64,000 nt of DNA from Callipepla californica brunnescens (taxonomy: Eukaryota > Chordata > Aves > Galliformes > Odontophoridae). The notes beneath the pieces are model-generated. The model had not been told where the DNA came from and did not search any database. It saw only the letters and a program-made list of their open reading frames with translations. A program made the translations under genes and the position numbers. Positions 1 through 11,900 of this stretch are shown piece after piece; the first letter of the stretch is position 1; each line of letters begins with the position of its first letter. Location: the NCBI GenBank assembly GCA_023055505.1, contig JALIRH010000027.1, forward strand, positions 1,810,501 through 1,874,500, read 5' to 3'.

Positions 1-22
1 TGTGCACACCTCACAGCCTCTT

Positions 23-427
23 TCACCCAAATAGGGTTCTCTGGTTGGCCACAAGCGCTGTCTGACTCTCACGCCTCTTCGCTTTCTTGTTTTGCTGCCT
101 GATCTTCCAGCACACGGCACTGGAGGCCAGCAGGAGGAGTCCTGATGACAAGAGGACCAATCCAAACACGGAGATGATCGAGCCATGGGAATTGAAGCTG
201 TACGCCACAGCAGTGACCACGATGCCGGCGATGAGGATAACCACCCCGAAGGGAACGGTGCAGCGGTAACAGGAGAGCTCTGCTCCCCCCGTGGCGGCCG
301 TCAGCTGGCATTCACTCACCAGGGGGATGGTGGTTATCACACAGTCATTGTTATTACTCTTCTCCGTGGTCGCGGGGTCAGTGTGCTTTGGGGTGCTCAG
401 GATCTCTTTGATAGGTTCGGTTGTCAT
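23..427 (-). CDS. TMEM100: Transmembrane protein 100, complete coding sequence in one exon
   Basis: The 134-residue product matches vertebrate TMEM100 along its whole length and is the same length as the human protein. The polar N-terminal region (about 1-52) includes VITTIPLVSE and the conserved TAATGGAELSCYRC block. Two hydrophobic membrane segments follow, at about 58-76 and 83-107, separated by the short conserved loop AYSFNSHGS. The C-terminal tail is basic (KKAKRRE) and ends in the conserved SQTALVANQR block. The family is known as a BMP9/BMP10-ALK1 target in endothelium and as a modulator of TRPA1-TRPV1 in sensory neurons. The coding sequence lies in a single exon, as in mammals, and the ATG at 427-425 gives the family-standard N terminus. 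The stop codon is at 25-23, so only 22 bases of 3' UTR are inside the window. The frame is intact. Confidence 0.97.
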   Translation of the reverse strand: MTTEPIKEILSTPKHTDPATTEKSNNNDCVITTIPLVSECQLTAATGGAELSCYRCTVPFGVVILIAGIVVTAVAYSFNSHGSIISVFGLVLLSSGLLLLASSAVCWKIRQQNKKAKRRESQTALVANQRTLFG

Positions 428-442
428 CTTGATTCCCTGCAG
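428..442 (-). other. TMEM100: Possible 3' splice site and short 5' UTR just before the TMEM100 start codon
   Basis: Read on the minus strand, CTGCAG at 442-437 is followed by nine bases and then the ATG. This fits a coding exon that begins about nine bases before the start codon. The pyrimidine tract upstream is only moderate (CTCCTGCTC, then mixed bases), so the exact acceptor is uncertain. Confidence 0.35.
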
Positions 443-2418
443 ACCGTCAGTTGTCAGGCTAGAGCAGGAGCTGCCCAGTGCTTGTCATGCTGTGGAGAGA
501 AGAGCCTGAGTTCAATGACATGGCAAATGGGGACAGAGAGGGTGGCAGGCGAGCAGGGACCCCAAAGCCCCGGGGACTGATGCACAAGCTCAGTTATCTC
601 CGATTGCTGAGTCTGAATCAGCTCTCATGCCACTTGTACACGTGCCAAAGTGCTGGAGAGAAGGGATCAGAGCAACACCGACTGCAAAGTGTTGTGGGAC
701 GACGGGATGCTCTGACTGTAATGCCCAAGAAAAAAAAGAAACCCTCCCAAAAAAATAACCATCCAGGACTCGCTTCCTTATTACCTCATTTCTTTATACC
801 ATACCTGAAATTTGTATATACTTCTTGTTTCTCCCAGATCCCAAACAAATGACAAATCAGCTCTGGACACAGCACACACACCTCACGGGGTTATGTGCAC
901 ACTGGCTGCAGGAATGGGTTTTGGTTATGGCTTGGCAGCAGGACTGCTTCAACAGAAGTGGATGCACCTGCTGCAGCATGCTCACGGTGTGCTCTGTGTA
1001 ACGCAACCAGGGATGCAAACGGTACCACTTTATGCCATCACTTGCTCCCTCCCTACCAAAGCATTTAATTGTCCCAACAGCAAAGTTTAAAGCTTCCTAC
1101 ACAATGATTCTTTTTTAAAATTCAATGATATTGAAATTACTTTCTCACTGATGCACTGATGTCAGTATCAAGGACAGAGGGAACTATTCCCTCGAGCACA
1201 GATATTGATGCCCGTAAGAACGTTTGCACGTTACCCAGGGACTCGTAACCATTGATCTGAGTTTTCCAAAGAGCTGAAGGAGATCGTACATGGGAGAGCT
1301 CAGCTCTGGGGCACTGCACAGTGCTGCCTGACAACAGCACAGCATGAAGCCCAGGGAACAAGGAAGAGCTGGCAAAGCTGCAATGCTTTTATCACTTTTA
1401 TCACCTTCACATCTGTGGCTAGGAAGTTAATTGCCAGACACTAGTGTTCTCCTTTTCCTTTCCCACCACTCCCACCCTTGTTGCTAAGATATATTCGTCC
1501 ATTGCGGAGAGCCCTTGGTTTGGATCTCAGTACCTCGTGTGAGTGACCGTGTGTTTTGTGAGAAAGAGGATTTCACTTATTTTTAACACATCCACATCCA
1601 GGCTGTGCCCTGGACCTCATCAGAGAGCTTGCCTTTGGGTTTCCTTGAACTCTAACAAGAGAAAGTTCAGATCTGCTTGGACAGAGCTTTTGTTCTACAG
1701 CAGTAAGGAAGAGCATTACAGAAGTTCAGCACAAAGGGCAATGCAGACCCCCAGACACTATCCTTTCTGATTTTACTGTTAGTAGGAATCGATTTGTTCA
1801 ATGCCTTATTCCAAAATCTGAGGGGGAGCTCCTTGCAGTGTCCCTGTCTGTTTGCTTCAGGCACATCCCCAATCAGCACTGTCTCTTCTGACATCTTGTA
1901 CAGAGATTTATGAAGAGGAAGAAGAGATATTTTTACAGCCAAAACAAGAATCCTAAACTACCACAACTCCATCGGTGGCAAAATGTCTGCAGAGGTCTGA
2001 GGAGCGCAGCTGACCCGGCACTGGGAGGTAAGCTGACATTCATACAAAACAAATAAACAAACCTCCACTGGGTTAAATAAACAACAGAACCCATCTGAAG
2101 AGCGAGAAAAGGTATTCATCCCAGAAAACAGCACGAGATCCTCATTGCCAGCAAAGTCACTTCTGACTTATGCAGACAGGTGACTTGGTTCGGGTTTCAG
2201 GGGAAAAGATTTCGGCAAAGATCCCCAGCAGCACAGCATCCCCTCTCTGGCCGTGCCAGAATTCTTGCTTAAGGAGCTATTTTGACTTCCAGTAAGAACG
2301 CACTGATGTGGCAACCTGTGGCTAACACTGCAGGAGGGGCAGAGGAATCTCTGACCCTGGAGCACATGCAATAGGTGTGCACTGAGATTTAGGGAAACCC
2401 ACAAAGCACAGCACTCAC
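443..2418 (-). other. Probable TMEM100 intron (last intron)
   Basis: This stretch holds no coding exon that I can recognise on either strand. The open frames are short and lack family similarity. It is bounded by a candidate acceptor at 437-442 and a GTGAGT donor at 2418-2413 on the minus strand, so it is most simply an intron of TMEM100. Confidence 0.4.
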
Positions 2419-2594
2419 CGGGGCCGCCAGGAATCCATCGCTGCACACTCAGTGAGCAGAGGGTGACTGCTTGAGATGTCCCAGGTGCCAGAGCCAGGCA
2501 GAGCTGGGCAGCAGGAGGAGCGTGCCACGCTGTGAGGCCTCAGATGTCCATGCGTGATGAACCGGAGGCAATGATGTTCTAGCATGGAGGTTCC
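2419..2594 (-). other. TMEM100: Probable untranslated leader exon of TMEM100
   Basis: On the minus strand a strong acceptor (CCCCTTTTCTTGTAG, ending at 2595) is followed 176 bases later by a consensus donor (CCCCG then GTGAGT, with GT at 2418-2417). The enclosed segment has no frame with protein similarity. It lies between the CpG-island promoter and the TMEM100 coding exon on the same strand, which is what a noncoding 5' exon would look like. The assignment to TMEM100 is inferred from position and strand. Confidence 0.45.
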
Positions 2595-4380
2595 CTACAA
2601 GAAAAGGGGTTGGATATTTACCATCTTCCTATGAACTCCTGTGTGGGAAAAGTTCCCAGCGCGTGCTGTGTTTGTAGCCATGGGGAGCAGGGGGTGTTCT
2701 CCCCCCAGCTCGTTCCTTGTGCCCGCTGCTGTGCAGCACTCAGCGTGGCTGATGTGAGGACAGCCACAGCGCAGGCAAGTCTCCTAGACAGAGCTATAGG
2801 CAGGAAAGGGGAACACAGGTGAGTTACCGCAGTGAACATCTCTAACTCTGTTTCTATTGCTGCCATCACCTGTGTGAACCAAGGAGCCCAAACACAGCCC
2901 AGAACATTTGGGAATTTGTCCCTTCTGTGCCTCCCATCGCTTTAAGCAAAGCCCTCCATCTCCTCCCCATGCCCATGGCTCCCAGCTGCAAGCTGGCCAT
3001 GACATCTCCTGCCAGAGCCACCTTTTGAATCTGTTCTGCTATAAACAGAATCCCCCAAACTCCCCTTGAACAAATACAATCAAAGGCAAACCAAGCCCAA
3101 GAACACCGTGTGATAAATGTTAATTTCCTTGTGTTTAATCCCCTTCAGAACAAGGCAGGGGCTGCAGCAATGCTGTGCAACAGCTCTGCAGAAAGCAGTG
3201 ATGGAAACTGTTGTCAGCTTCAGAAAGTGCCGCAGATCCACCAAGCAGCTGGGCAAAACTCACAGCAGCGCAGAGTTCTGTTGCTAATCTTAGTCAGCAT
3301 TCCCTTTCTACACATGCACGGTCATTTTAACACCGAGGGTCCTCTCCACACGTCAGCAGGAGCTCCTATGAGAGGATGTGAATAATTGCATGAAGTCATA
3401 TAGTGATTTTTTAATTTTCTCTGCTTTTTCTCTTTTTAATTCCCACAGGCCGTGCCAGCATTTCACAAACACGGGTGTTTATGGCCACAAACGGTTCTGT
3501 TCTTCTCCAGAGGCTCCCAGGAATAAGCCCAGGACACAGCTCGGGTACTCGGAGCTGCCGTTAGCTGGCGGTGAGCAGCCTCCCTGCTTCTCTCCTTGAC
3601 TGCAGACCCGTGCAGTCAGTCTGACTTCTTGAAGAGCGTGGAGAAAAAGGCAGAAAAAGCCATAATACTTTGGATGAATCCTTCAAATTACATTACAGCA
3701 AAAGCTCTGGACCGCCTGGCAGTCCATTTCCAGTTGTGTTGTAAGAATGGTTGTATCTGTTTGGTGCTCTGAGACGCACTGCTGCCAGCCCTTACGGATT
3801 TAAAGTAATGCTTTATGAAACAAAACTCTGTCACAGTGACTTTTAGAGACAGGATTTCTTCCCTCGCTCTCCTCACCGTCGCCACGGAGCTGAGAAGCAG
3901 AAACACACGCACTGCACACCTTACAGTCCCAGTATGAGAACAGTGCTCGTGGCAGTGACATGCTCCCAGGAGCTCCCAGCACTGATACCTGCACAACCAC
4001 AGCCGCTGCAACTCCTTCCCTTTCTGTGCATGACTCCAAACCGATGGGACACATTCAAATTTACACGTCCCTGGGCACAGACCTGATTCCCTGTACCCAG
4101 CATATTTCAGACCCCTTTTTTGGCTTAAAGTTGCACTCGCGATGCCCACACTGGGATTTGCACCAGAGTGACTATGGAAATCTGCAACAAAGAGTGCATC
4201 TGTACCGAGAAGAGAGCCAGAACTGGGATCCAACACACCAAGGCGATCCTAAACACAACCCCACAGCAACTCCTCACGGGAATACTGCTGGGAGAACACA
4301 GCTAGAGCTCAGACCCAGGGGCTGCAGGCCCTTAATGACAAGGCAGGGGAACACCGCCGTGCCCTTGCCAGCTGCGTGAG
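2595..4380 (-). other. Probable TMEM100 first intron
   Basis: No supported gene is visible here. A 182-codon open frame on the minus strand (3688-4236) has no recognisable similarity and lies in moderately GC-rich sequence where stop codons are rare. The region separates the predicted leader exon from the CpG island. Confidence 0.35.
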
Positions 4381-5200
4381 CCTCGGGATGCACGCCGGCT
4401 CCCCACCAAGCTCCTCGGTTATAAGCACTGCCGGACCCGAGCGTTTCCAGCGTTTTTTGGTGCCCGGGGAGGGGCAGACGGACCCTCCCGCACACTCTCC
4501 GAGGGTCTCAAAACTTTGGCACCCATCGGTATAAAACCCCACGCCCGCACCGCGCGTCCCATCCGTTGCCACGGAAGGCGGCACCGCAGCACTGCGGAGC
4601 CCCGAAGCTTCGAGCCGGGGTTCCGTGCCCGATGTCCCCGCACACACAGCCCCGCACGGAGCCGGGATCCCCCGCTCCCAGCCGTGCCTTACCTCCCGCA
4701 CTCCGGGCGCGACTGCGGCGGCCCCGAGCCCGCAGCCAGCTTAAGAAGGGGATGCAGCCCGCGGCACAAGGGACTGTAAACAAAGTTCTGAGAGCGAACC
4801 AACCAAGCAAGGGAGCGGAGCAAATTCAGCCGCCGGAGCTGCCGGGGAGGGGCGGCCGCTCTCACCGGGCAGGTCCGCTCGGGGCCGGGCAGGAGGAGGG
4901 CTGGCCTCGGGGGCAGGGCTGGACTTGGGGGCCGGGCGAGCGGCGGGGCAGGGCTGTCCTGCTGTGGGGTGCGGGGTCGGGGCTCGGAGTCGGATCCCAG
5001 GAAGGCTCTGGCCGGGCAGAGCCCTCCGACCGCAGCCACGCGTGTCCGGACGCGCTGATGGTGGTCGCGAATCGCAGACCCGTGGGGACTGTTCAAGGGA
5101 CCCGCGGAGATCGTGGGGCAGGAGGAGCGGCAGCTCCTGCCCCGTGTCTGACCGCTATGGGGAGGAAGGGCGCTTGGGATGACATCCGAAGAGGATGAAG
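4380..5200. promoter_or_regulatory. CpG island, likely TMEM100 promoter
   Basis: Base composition changes sharply to GC-rich with dense CpG between about 4380 and 5200, in contrast to the AT-rich flanks. On the minus strand the island contains a consensus splice donor (GGGAG then GTAAGG) with GT at 4692-4691, so a first exon may end at 4693. About 85 bases further upstream lies a forkhead-type TGTTTAC (rc of 4776-4782). Long open frames on both strands across the island are a by-product of composition. A TATAAAA string on the plus strand at 4530-4536 points the wrong way for TMEM100 and has no clear product. Confidence 0.6.
4693..4800 (-). other. TMEM100: Possible first untranslated exon of TMEM100
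   Basis: The 3' end is placed at 4693 by the minus-strand donor GTAAGG. The 5' end is not visible, and 4800 is a nominal limit. No TATA box in the right orientation was found, which is normal for a CpG-island promoter. Confidence 0.35.
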
Positions 5201-8200
5201 TGTCAGGTGTCACCTAGAAACGTTTTAACAGGGTTTTTTTACGCTTTAATCGCTCGTTGAAGTGGAACGTCAAATGCTACAGAGGTTTGGAGTGGGGAGT
5301 GCTGTCATTTCCTTTGTTTTCAGACAAAAACTAAAGATATTTTGCTTTTAAAGCTTGTTTGCATTTTGTGGTTTAGTTTACCAGAAGTTTATGTTTTAAA
5401 AGCCCCATTTTATCAATGATTGATAAAAAAGCAGGGCTCCAGATGTATTTAATCAGCCGCTCTGTCACTGAAAGCACGCATGTACTCCTGACTCCCTTTC
5501 CAGGCTGAAGTCCTGGCCCCAGTGAAGCAGTTTTGCTACTCACTCCTGCAGGGCTAGGATTTCACCTCTGTGTGTTGTGAGGTCTTTGCAGCGGTGGAGA
5601 TCCTGTCAGGGCATCTGATGGGGGTTCTGGCAGAGCTCCACAGCCTTGGACAACAAACTGGCAGCTTTTCCCCATGTGCTGTGTTCCCTCCAAATGCACA
5701 TTTCACAGAGAGGAGAAGCAACCAGGCCCGAGAGGAACTGTTAGCCCAGAGCATCTCCTGGACTGCCACTTTCACTATACAAGCAGCCATACCAGGTATT
5801 AGCTTTAATAAACTTGCCAGGTTCCACCTCTGATCAGCAGGGTTTCTGTTCCTTCCATTGGAAGGCTGTGAGCATTATTCTGCTGATACGTAGGAGCCTT
5901 TATGTTGTTTGTAGCTGAATATCCTCCATTATGCACGGCTGTGCAAGCCTTTGGCTGAAATCGATCTTCTGACTTTTGGCAATTAGCCCTCTAACGTGTT
6001 AAGAGATAGAAATCAGATTCAGTCTTATTTGCAGTCACCAGTTTTCCAGATGAGCCTTCATCTGTGTTTTGCATGGAAGTGCAAGGGTTCTCCTGTGTCT
6101 ACTAGAAACATTAACATTGCATAATCATCCCATGGTAGTTCAGTACGTTTGGATTTCTCTCCAGCATTGTCTCCATTTATCATCTTGTATCAGAAATTAC
6201 TGCTGTTAGCACACGTGTGCATGACCTACACTTCACCCCATTCCTATTACATCAATTCCTCTCTAGTCCTTCCAGTGCCTTATGTGGTCCTCCTGTGTTG
6301 ATATTAGACCTCCCTCCCATGCTTACTCCACCAGTGGTTTTCTTATTACGTTTTCACTTTTCCATGCCAAGTTTATTGCTGAAAGTGTTACATAAAAACA
6401 CCAAAAGTTTCACAGAAAAGAACTCCCAATAGTGATTGTTGAGGAATTAATCTGAAGCACACATAAGCCTTAAAGCTGGTCTCAGGATTTACGTGTCTCT
6501 GTATGAAGGACAGCAGTAAGACTGGGCTGGGATTTCTCTCCTCTGCTTGGGGCAATCGTCTCCTTTCTGTGGAGCAGAAAAGCTGTGATGGAAAGCAGTA
6601 AGAATGACCCCCTCTGCAGATGAGGGATAGCAGGCTCTTCTTAGAGGAGTGGCTTTGTGGCTGTGGGCCACAGAGGGGCACCCGCTCCTCTGGCCCTTAA
6701 AAAATGGATGATTGACTGCCTCTGCTTCTTAAGGTCCCGCTGTCCTGAGCACGCCCCTCCAAGCATACAGGGGCACAGGGACATTAGAACCAATCATGCC
6801 CTATGCAGCGTGGTTGGCACCTGAACGGAATTCAGTGCAAACAGCTGAGGAAGCTGCAGGAACAAGCAACAGCTGCAGCGAGGGCTCACAGGTCCACAGC
6901 TTTGGCCGGCCATGCCTAACTGCTGCACCATTCCCCTTTAGGACCTGCCCTGAATGACAAAATCTCCTCTCTGGCTTCCACACAGCTGCTTTCGGACAAT
7001 AGAGAGAAGTGTGTGTGATTCTGGAACTCCGCAGGCTGTTCAGAGAGCAGAGCTTTACTCCTACGTTACGCAATGCCATTGCTCTGCCTACTGAGACATA
7101 CTTGCAGTGCTTCATGGCTTCACTTGAGTTTCCAGCAGTCTCCTGGGCCTTCACAGCACAGCAAACAGTGACTCATCCCTCTGGCAAAGTGCAGCCATTG
7201 TGGGCTCCCTGTTCAATCTGTTCTTCTTGCCTTTTCCCTAACCCTCCGCTGAGTTTTCCTTTATTTCAACCCTAAGCCCACACACGGACACGGCACACCG
7301 GTTGAGAGCGCTCCCTGGAACTTTAAGAAAGCAATCTTTCAATGTGTTTAACGCGTTGGAAAAACCATCCTTATCACACCACGTGGTTCAAGGTTGGCAA
7401 AAGAGTCCTTAACAAAGGCAGTGTGCCCACAGAGCCAAAAGTTGAGTTCACTCAGAGCATTTTATCTCTCCTCTTCCTAAAAGCTTCCAGCACCTCGGCA
7501 GGGCTCAGCACTGCTGGCTGGTGGCTGTGCACACTGCCTCTCTGTGCATGGATGTGCCTCTGCTGATGGTCTCTGGTGACTGAGAATACGGAAAGGAACG
7601 CTGTTTGAATTTAATTAGACCCTAGCAGTGCTTTGGTCAACGTCAGTTATCCTGCAGAGCATTGGAGCTCTGTTATTGCCCTGCTTGCCTTGAGTCTTCC
7701 TGCAGCACTGAAGAAGGCAGACATCCGGGACTGAAAACAATTATTCTCATCTCCTACTGATTTCATAATTACATGAAGTTCACAGCTGAAGAGCTGCATT
7801 CCTTGTGTGGGAGATGTGCCTTTAATTAACAGAGGGATGTGCCACACCACCAAAAGCCAAATCCTGAATTTGCAGTGGGTTACAGAGTCTCTGGATCCTC
7901 AGCCAAGATGCAGTTTTCTGGCTGAGCTGGGAGGAAGCATGAGATCAAATGTGGGACGAGGCTATGTCACCGTAGCTGCCCTTCGGAATGCTGTTAGAGA
8001 GCACTGCAGATTCAGTTGGGATCTAAGTAGGTATGATCTCTTCCCACAGCTCTGCAGCAGGCTTTTCTTTTTCACTTTTTCTTCATTCCCACCTACACTG
8101 AGCACCCCAAAGAATTCACAGGGCACACAGACATGCGTGGAAATGCAGATAAAGAACTGAAAAAAGTGCCTTGTCCGTGGTTACCTAGCAGGTAATGCCA

Positions 8201-9329
8201 TGGAGATGTTTTCTATTTCTGCCCGTAGTTAAGACATAAAGAGCACGCTGTTCCCTCTCCAGATGGTCAACTGAATGGATGCAGAGCATTTCAGATGGGG
8301 TATGTGACTCTCTAGCAGTATGAAGGGCATTGTGAGCTTTCAGCTAACCTACACAGACCATCAGTGCTTTGCTCAAAACAAGTCTGTCCGTAGGCTCCAG
8401 ACAACTTGGGGAAATCACTGAAGAGGGACAGAGAGAGTTATGGGGAAAATAACCTCTTGACATCTATTAGCTCCCACTGAGCACCACTAACAGCTTTCTG
8501 CCAGCAAATTCATAAACTCCCCCACCCCAATTCAGTATGGATGAGCATACACACAACCACACAGGGCTGCCCAAACTCACACAGGCAATATTCTTCTGTA
8601 TACCAAACAATTTTCTGCCTTGGGGCCACATTTGTCTTAAGACACAAAATGTACTGTGTACATACCTAGCTTCCACTTTGGCAACATGCTTCCTTCCATT
8701 AAACTCCATGTAAACTATTTGAACCCCTTTGTGCTCACAATGGATGGCAAGCCCCGAGGAGGAGGAATGGGAGCAGTACCCAACAGAGGGGAATTAGCCT
8801 CTGCAGGGGCTCTTCGTCTTTAAGAGCATTTCACATCTGTTAAGTGATCTTTTCTGCTAAAACAGAATCTGATTTAGCAAAAAAGTGCTTAGGGAAAGAC
8901 AAACACACATTGAGGTGTTTTTCAAGGTGCAGATGGGTATAAGCAGATTATACTTGCCTTTGGTCCCTCCACTGTTACATCCATGGCCACAGTAAGTTCA
9001 GAACTGAGCCTTAACTGTTCCCACAAGAGATCTTCCTATCTAAATTGTTTGACTTAGCATCTTGGGCTAAAGGAAGTGATCTGAAATGTTTTCTACATCC
9101 ATGCAAACAGGTTAGGAGAGTGGAGGGTGTGGTAGTGGAAAGCATGTGCCAAATCTAGGCCTAAATTGCCTTGTTTATCTTCTGAATGAGTCATTTTAGG
9201 TCATGTAGATAACAGTGCAATCCCTTCTTTCCTTCAGCTGTATTTTAAACTTACTTCTCTTTACTAAGGACAGACAGTGGGTTGCATCTCACAATCCCTA
9301 GTTTATTTGCACTGGAAGGGCCTCACTTT
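5201..9329. other. Intergenic region between TMEM100 and PCTP, left part
   Basis: No exon with recognisable protein similarity was seen on either strand, and I noticed no RNA gene or intact mobile element. The open frames present are short and unrelated to known families. Composition is typical avian intergenic DNA, near 45 percent GC by eye. Confidence 0.6.
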
Positions 9330-9463
9330 CTTTTCTCTGGAGAAATTCAAGATCCACTGGGACACTTTCCCATTTACCCTACTCCAGGGAAATACATTAG
9401 TGGGGGATGAACTGGGGGATCTCCAGGGGTCCCTCCAACCCCCACAGTTCTGTGCCTCTGTGG
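9330..9463 (+). mobile_element. CR1 LINE 3' fragment, diverged
   Basis: The segment aligns by eye with the conserved 3' part of avian CR1. A CTGGAGAAATTCAAGATCC block is followed by the GGGGGATCTCCAGGGGTCCC block, then CTCCAACCCC, and a degenerate terminal octamer pair (GTTCTGTG CCTCTGTG). It is 5'-truncated, as most CR1 copies are, and clearly old. Confidence 0.75.
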
Positions 9464-11200
9464 CTAAAAATCCTGAGCAAAGCTGACAAAATGAAAGAGG
9501 TGGATTCTAACATCAGGAGTCCCTACTAAAAGAGGCAAAAATAGGTTGCCTCACTCATTTATGTCTATGGTGGGAGATGCTGCTGTTAATTTGCAGCTTT
9601 TTGGGTGAGGAACTTGCTCAGTGCAAGCTGCAGTTCATAAGAAAGGCTTTTTCACAGTGCAGACAATAAAACAGCAGCAGCAGAATGGTTTGGCTGTATA
9701 CAGCAGGAATACGAATGTGCATACTGTACAAATGGTGTTCAGGACAACTCAGCACTTCTGCAAAGTTTCTGAATGCACCGAATAAAATGAAATGGCAGTA
9801 GCACATAAATGTCAGCCCAGCAGTTGGGACCGACAAAATCCCACATCTTTATTCCATTTCTGAGAACGTCTCGAAGTGCACCAGTGCCACACTGAGACAG
9901 ATGCAGGAAAGCACAGTATGTATGGCTGGGAGCACTCTCACATATGGATAATCAGATCCAAAACAAACACTGAAATCCGTCTGGGGCCTGAAAACATCAA
10001 TGCAGCATTCACTGCTGCTTTCAGAGTTGTCCGTGTATGATTTCCTGGTGGAGGGAGGAGTTCTCCAATTTACTGGTGAGATTCCACGTGGTCCTGCTCA
10101 ATGGATTGTTGATTTTGGGAGCAGAAATGTTAGGTACTAGGGTGGAATTAACAGGGATTACTCTCATAGTAAAAAGCAGATGGGCATTTCAGGTGCACTA
10201 ATCCCACTGGCAGTCCGGATTTGCAATCTTCCTTCAATGCATTGTTTTCCCTGGAAGCAGCTACTGTGCCACTGTCCATGGGAGCAGGGCTCTAGGAAAC
10301 ATCTCTGCTGTGTCAAAACTCTCCCCAGACTACAGCCACTCTCTCTAGCAGCACAGATATCAGAGGGTTTGAGATCACATTTTAGCTTCTGTCCCTGGGC
10401 TAAGGGCAAACACATGGCCACGCAAGTGATAAAGAATAACACTTACATAAACAAGCATGAAAATGGAAAAGAAAGTCGCGTTTCAGAACAGTTTGTGCTT
10501 TCTTAGTAAGCACCACTCCTTATTTACCAAGAAAAAAGGTCACGAATTGGTGCCTTTTTCAAAACTTCAGTCCCCAGAGCAGCCCCGAGATAAATCTTTT
10601 TCCATGAGAGCTCAGGGGGAGGCGGGAGCTGCGATGCCATGCAGGCAACCTTCACACACAGAACGTTCGCTGTAAGACAACAGCAGAAATATTTCTGAAA
10701 GGGAAATTGGTGCCATCACCTCAAAGAGCCTCTGCTGGGGTGAGCAGCACTCGGCCAGCTCAGTACTCGCAGGGGTTGCACCGTGAGGAACGTATGGTCA
10801 CTGTGCTTTGGAGAGCCAGCCTGTTTGGCCGACACCAACACACAGAGAACGGCAACGAGTGAAAATACTTTATATCTACTGTATAAATATTTATAATAAA
10901 AGGTCACCGTCCACGTAACCACAGAAACGTAAGGGCTGGAATGTTTGTGTAGCAGCCTCAGTGAGGAGGTGAGAGCAGGTAGTGAGACGCAGGGACTGTC
11001 AGCACCAGTGCTGTTGTTTCAGAAAGAAGCGAGGACCGTCGTGCCCGCTGCCACCAGCCGTCCTCCAGCAGCTGTCTGCAGCTCGTGGGGTCCGGCCGTG
11101 TGACGCTCAGCCCGGGCTGCCAGCCAGGAATCCCCACGCTCCGTTTGCAAACCAATTGAGTGGAACAGGAAGGGCCAGCTGACCTCTTCGTCAAAAGCAA
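9464..11200. other. Intergenic region between TMEM100 and PCTP, right part
   Basis: No supported gene is visible. The 108-codon and 92-codon frames that overlap on opposite strands near 10164-10506 have no recognisable similarity. GC content rises toward the PCTP promoter. Confidence 0.55.
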
Positions 11201-11229
11201 GCAGCTCCTTGGCAGGAGCAAGAAAAAAA

Positions 11230-11900
11230 AAAGCCACGCGTTGCCAGGTGCGCGGGAATGCCCAGCACCGACACGGGGCTCCCGTGGGGTCTGCTGAAGC
11301 CCCACGGCTCAGCCCCGGGACAGGGACACGGGCACGCAGCATCACCCCGCACCCCGGGGCCGCGATCCACGCCGCGCTATGGCGGAGTGGGGGCGGGCGG
11401 CCCCGCGGGAGGGGCGAGGACCATCGGCGGCCATTGGCTGTGCCCGAGCCGCCGCAGTGCCCCACGCGTGGCCGGGGCCGCCTCCTCCCGGAGCGGGGAA
11501 TGGAGGCACCGCCGCCGGTGCGGGGTTTCTCGGAGGAGCAGTTCCGGGCCGCCTGCCGAGAGCTCGGGCAGACCGCGCCGGGGCCGCCCTGGCAGCTCCT
11601 GGTGGAGAGCATGGGCGTCAGCATCTACCGGCTGCACGACGAGGTGGGCGGGCAGCGCGGCTCCACGGGGCCGCGGCTCGGGGCCGCGCTCAGGCCGGGC
11701 TCCGTCGTCTCCCCGGCTCGTTTTCTCCCGGCTCCCTGAAAGCGGCTTGCAGCGTAATGCAATTAACTGCTGATGGAGAAAGCCGCTCCGCCGCTGTGAA
11801 CGCCGCTCTTACCGGCGCGGCTCCGCGCGTCCCCGCGGCTTTGCGGTGCGCGTTGCTTCTGCTGAGCGCTCCCGCAAAGCCGTTGCGGTTTTTCCTATCG
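11230..11900 (+). promoter_or_regulatory. PCTP: PCTP CpG-island promoter
   Basis: A CpG-dense, GC-rich block surrounds PCTP exon 1. Upstream of the start codon it carries a YY1-like ATGGCGG (11379-11385), a GC box (GGGGGCGGGC, starting near 11389) and an inverted CCAAT box (ATTGG, 11433-11437). There is no TATA box, which fits a housekeeping-type promoter with dispersed initiation between about 11380 and 11480. The transcription start itself cannot be placed exactly. Confidence 0.75.
11500..11643 (+). CDS. PCTP: PCTP coding exon 1
   Basis: This exon encodes residues 1-48, from the start codon to YRLHDE, and ends in phase 0 at GAG before the donor GTGGGC. Intron 1 (11644-13546) starts inside the CpG island. 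The first dozen residues, rich in proline, differ from mammals. Similarity starts at FSEEQF. Confidence 0.95.

Noticed and set aside
3688..4236. 182-codon minus-strand open frame in the TMEM100 leader region
   Set aside because: It has no recognisable family, no codon-level signature, and overlaps other long frames in GC-rich sequence where stops are scarce.
4530..4536. TATAAAA on the plus strand inside the CpG island
   Set aside because: No plus-strand transcript or exon with similarity follows it, and it points away from TMEM100.
4566..5213. Overlapping 210-codon (plus) and 174-codon (minus) frames
   Set aside because: Both lie in the CpG island and are rich in Pro, Arg, Gly and Ala. Such frames are an effect of base composition.
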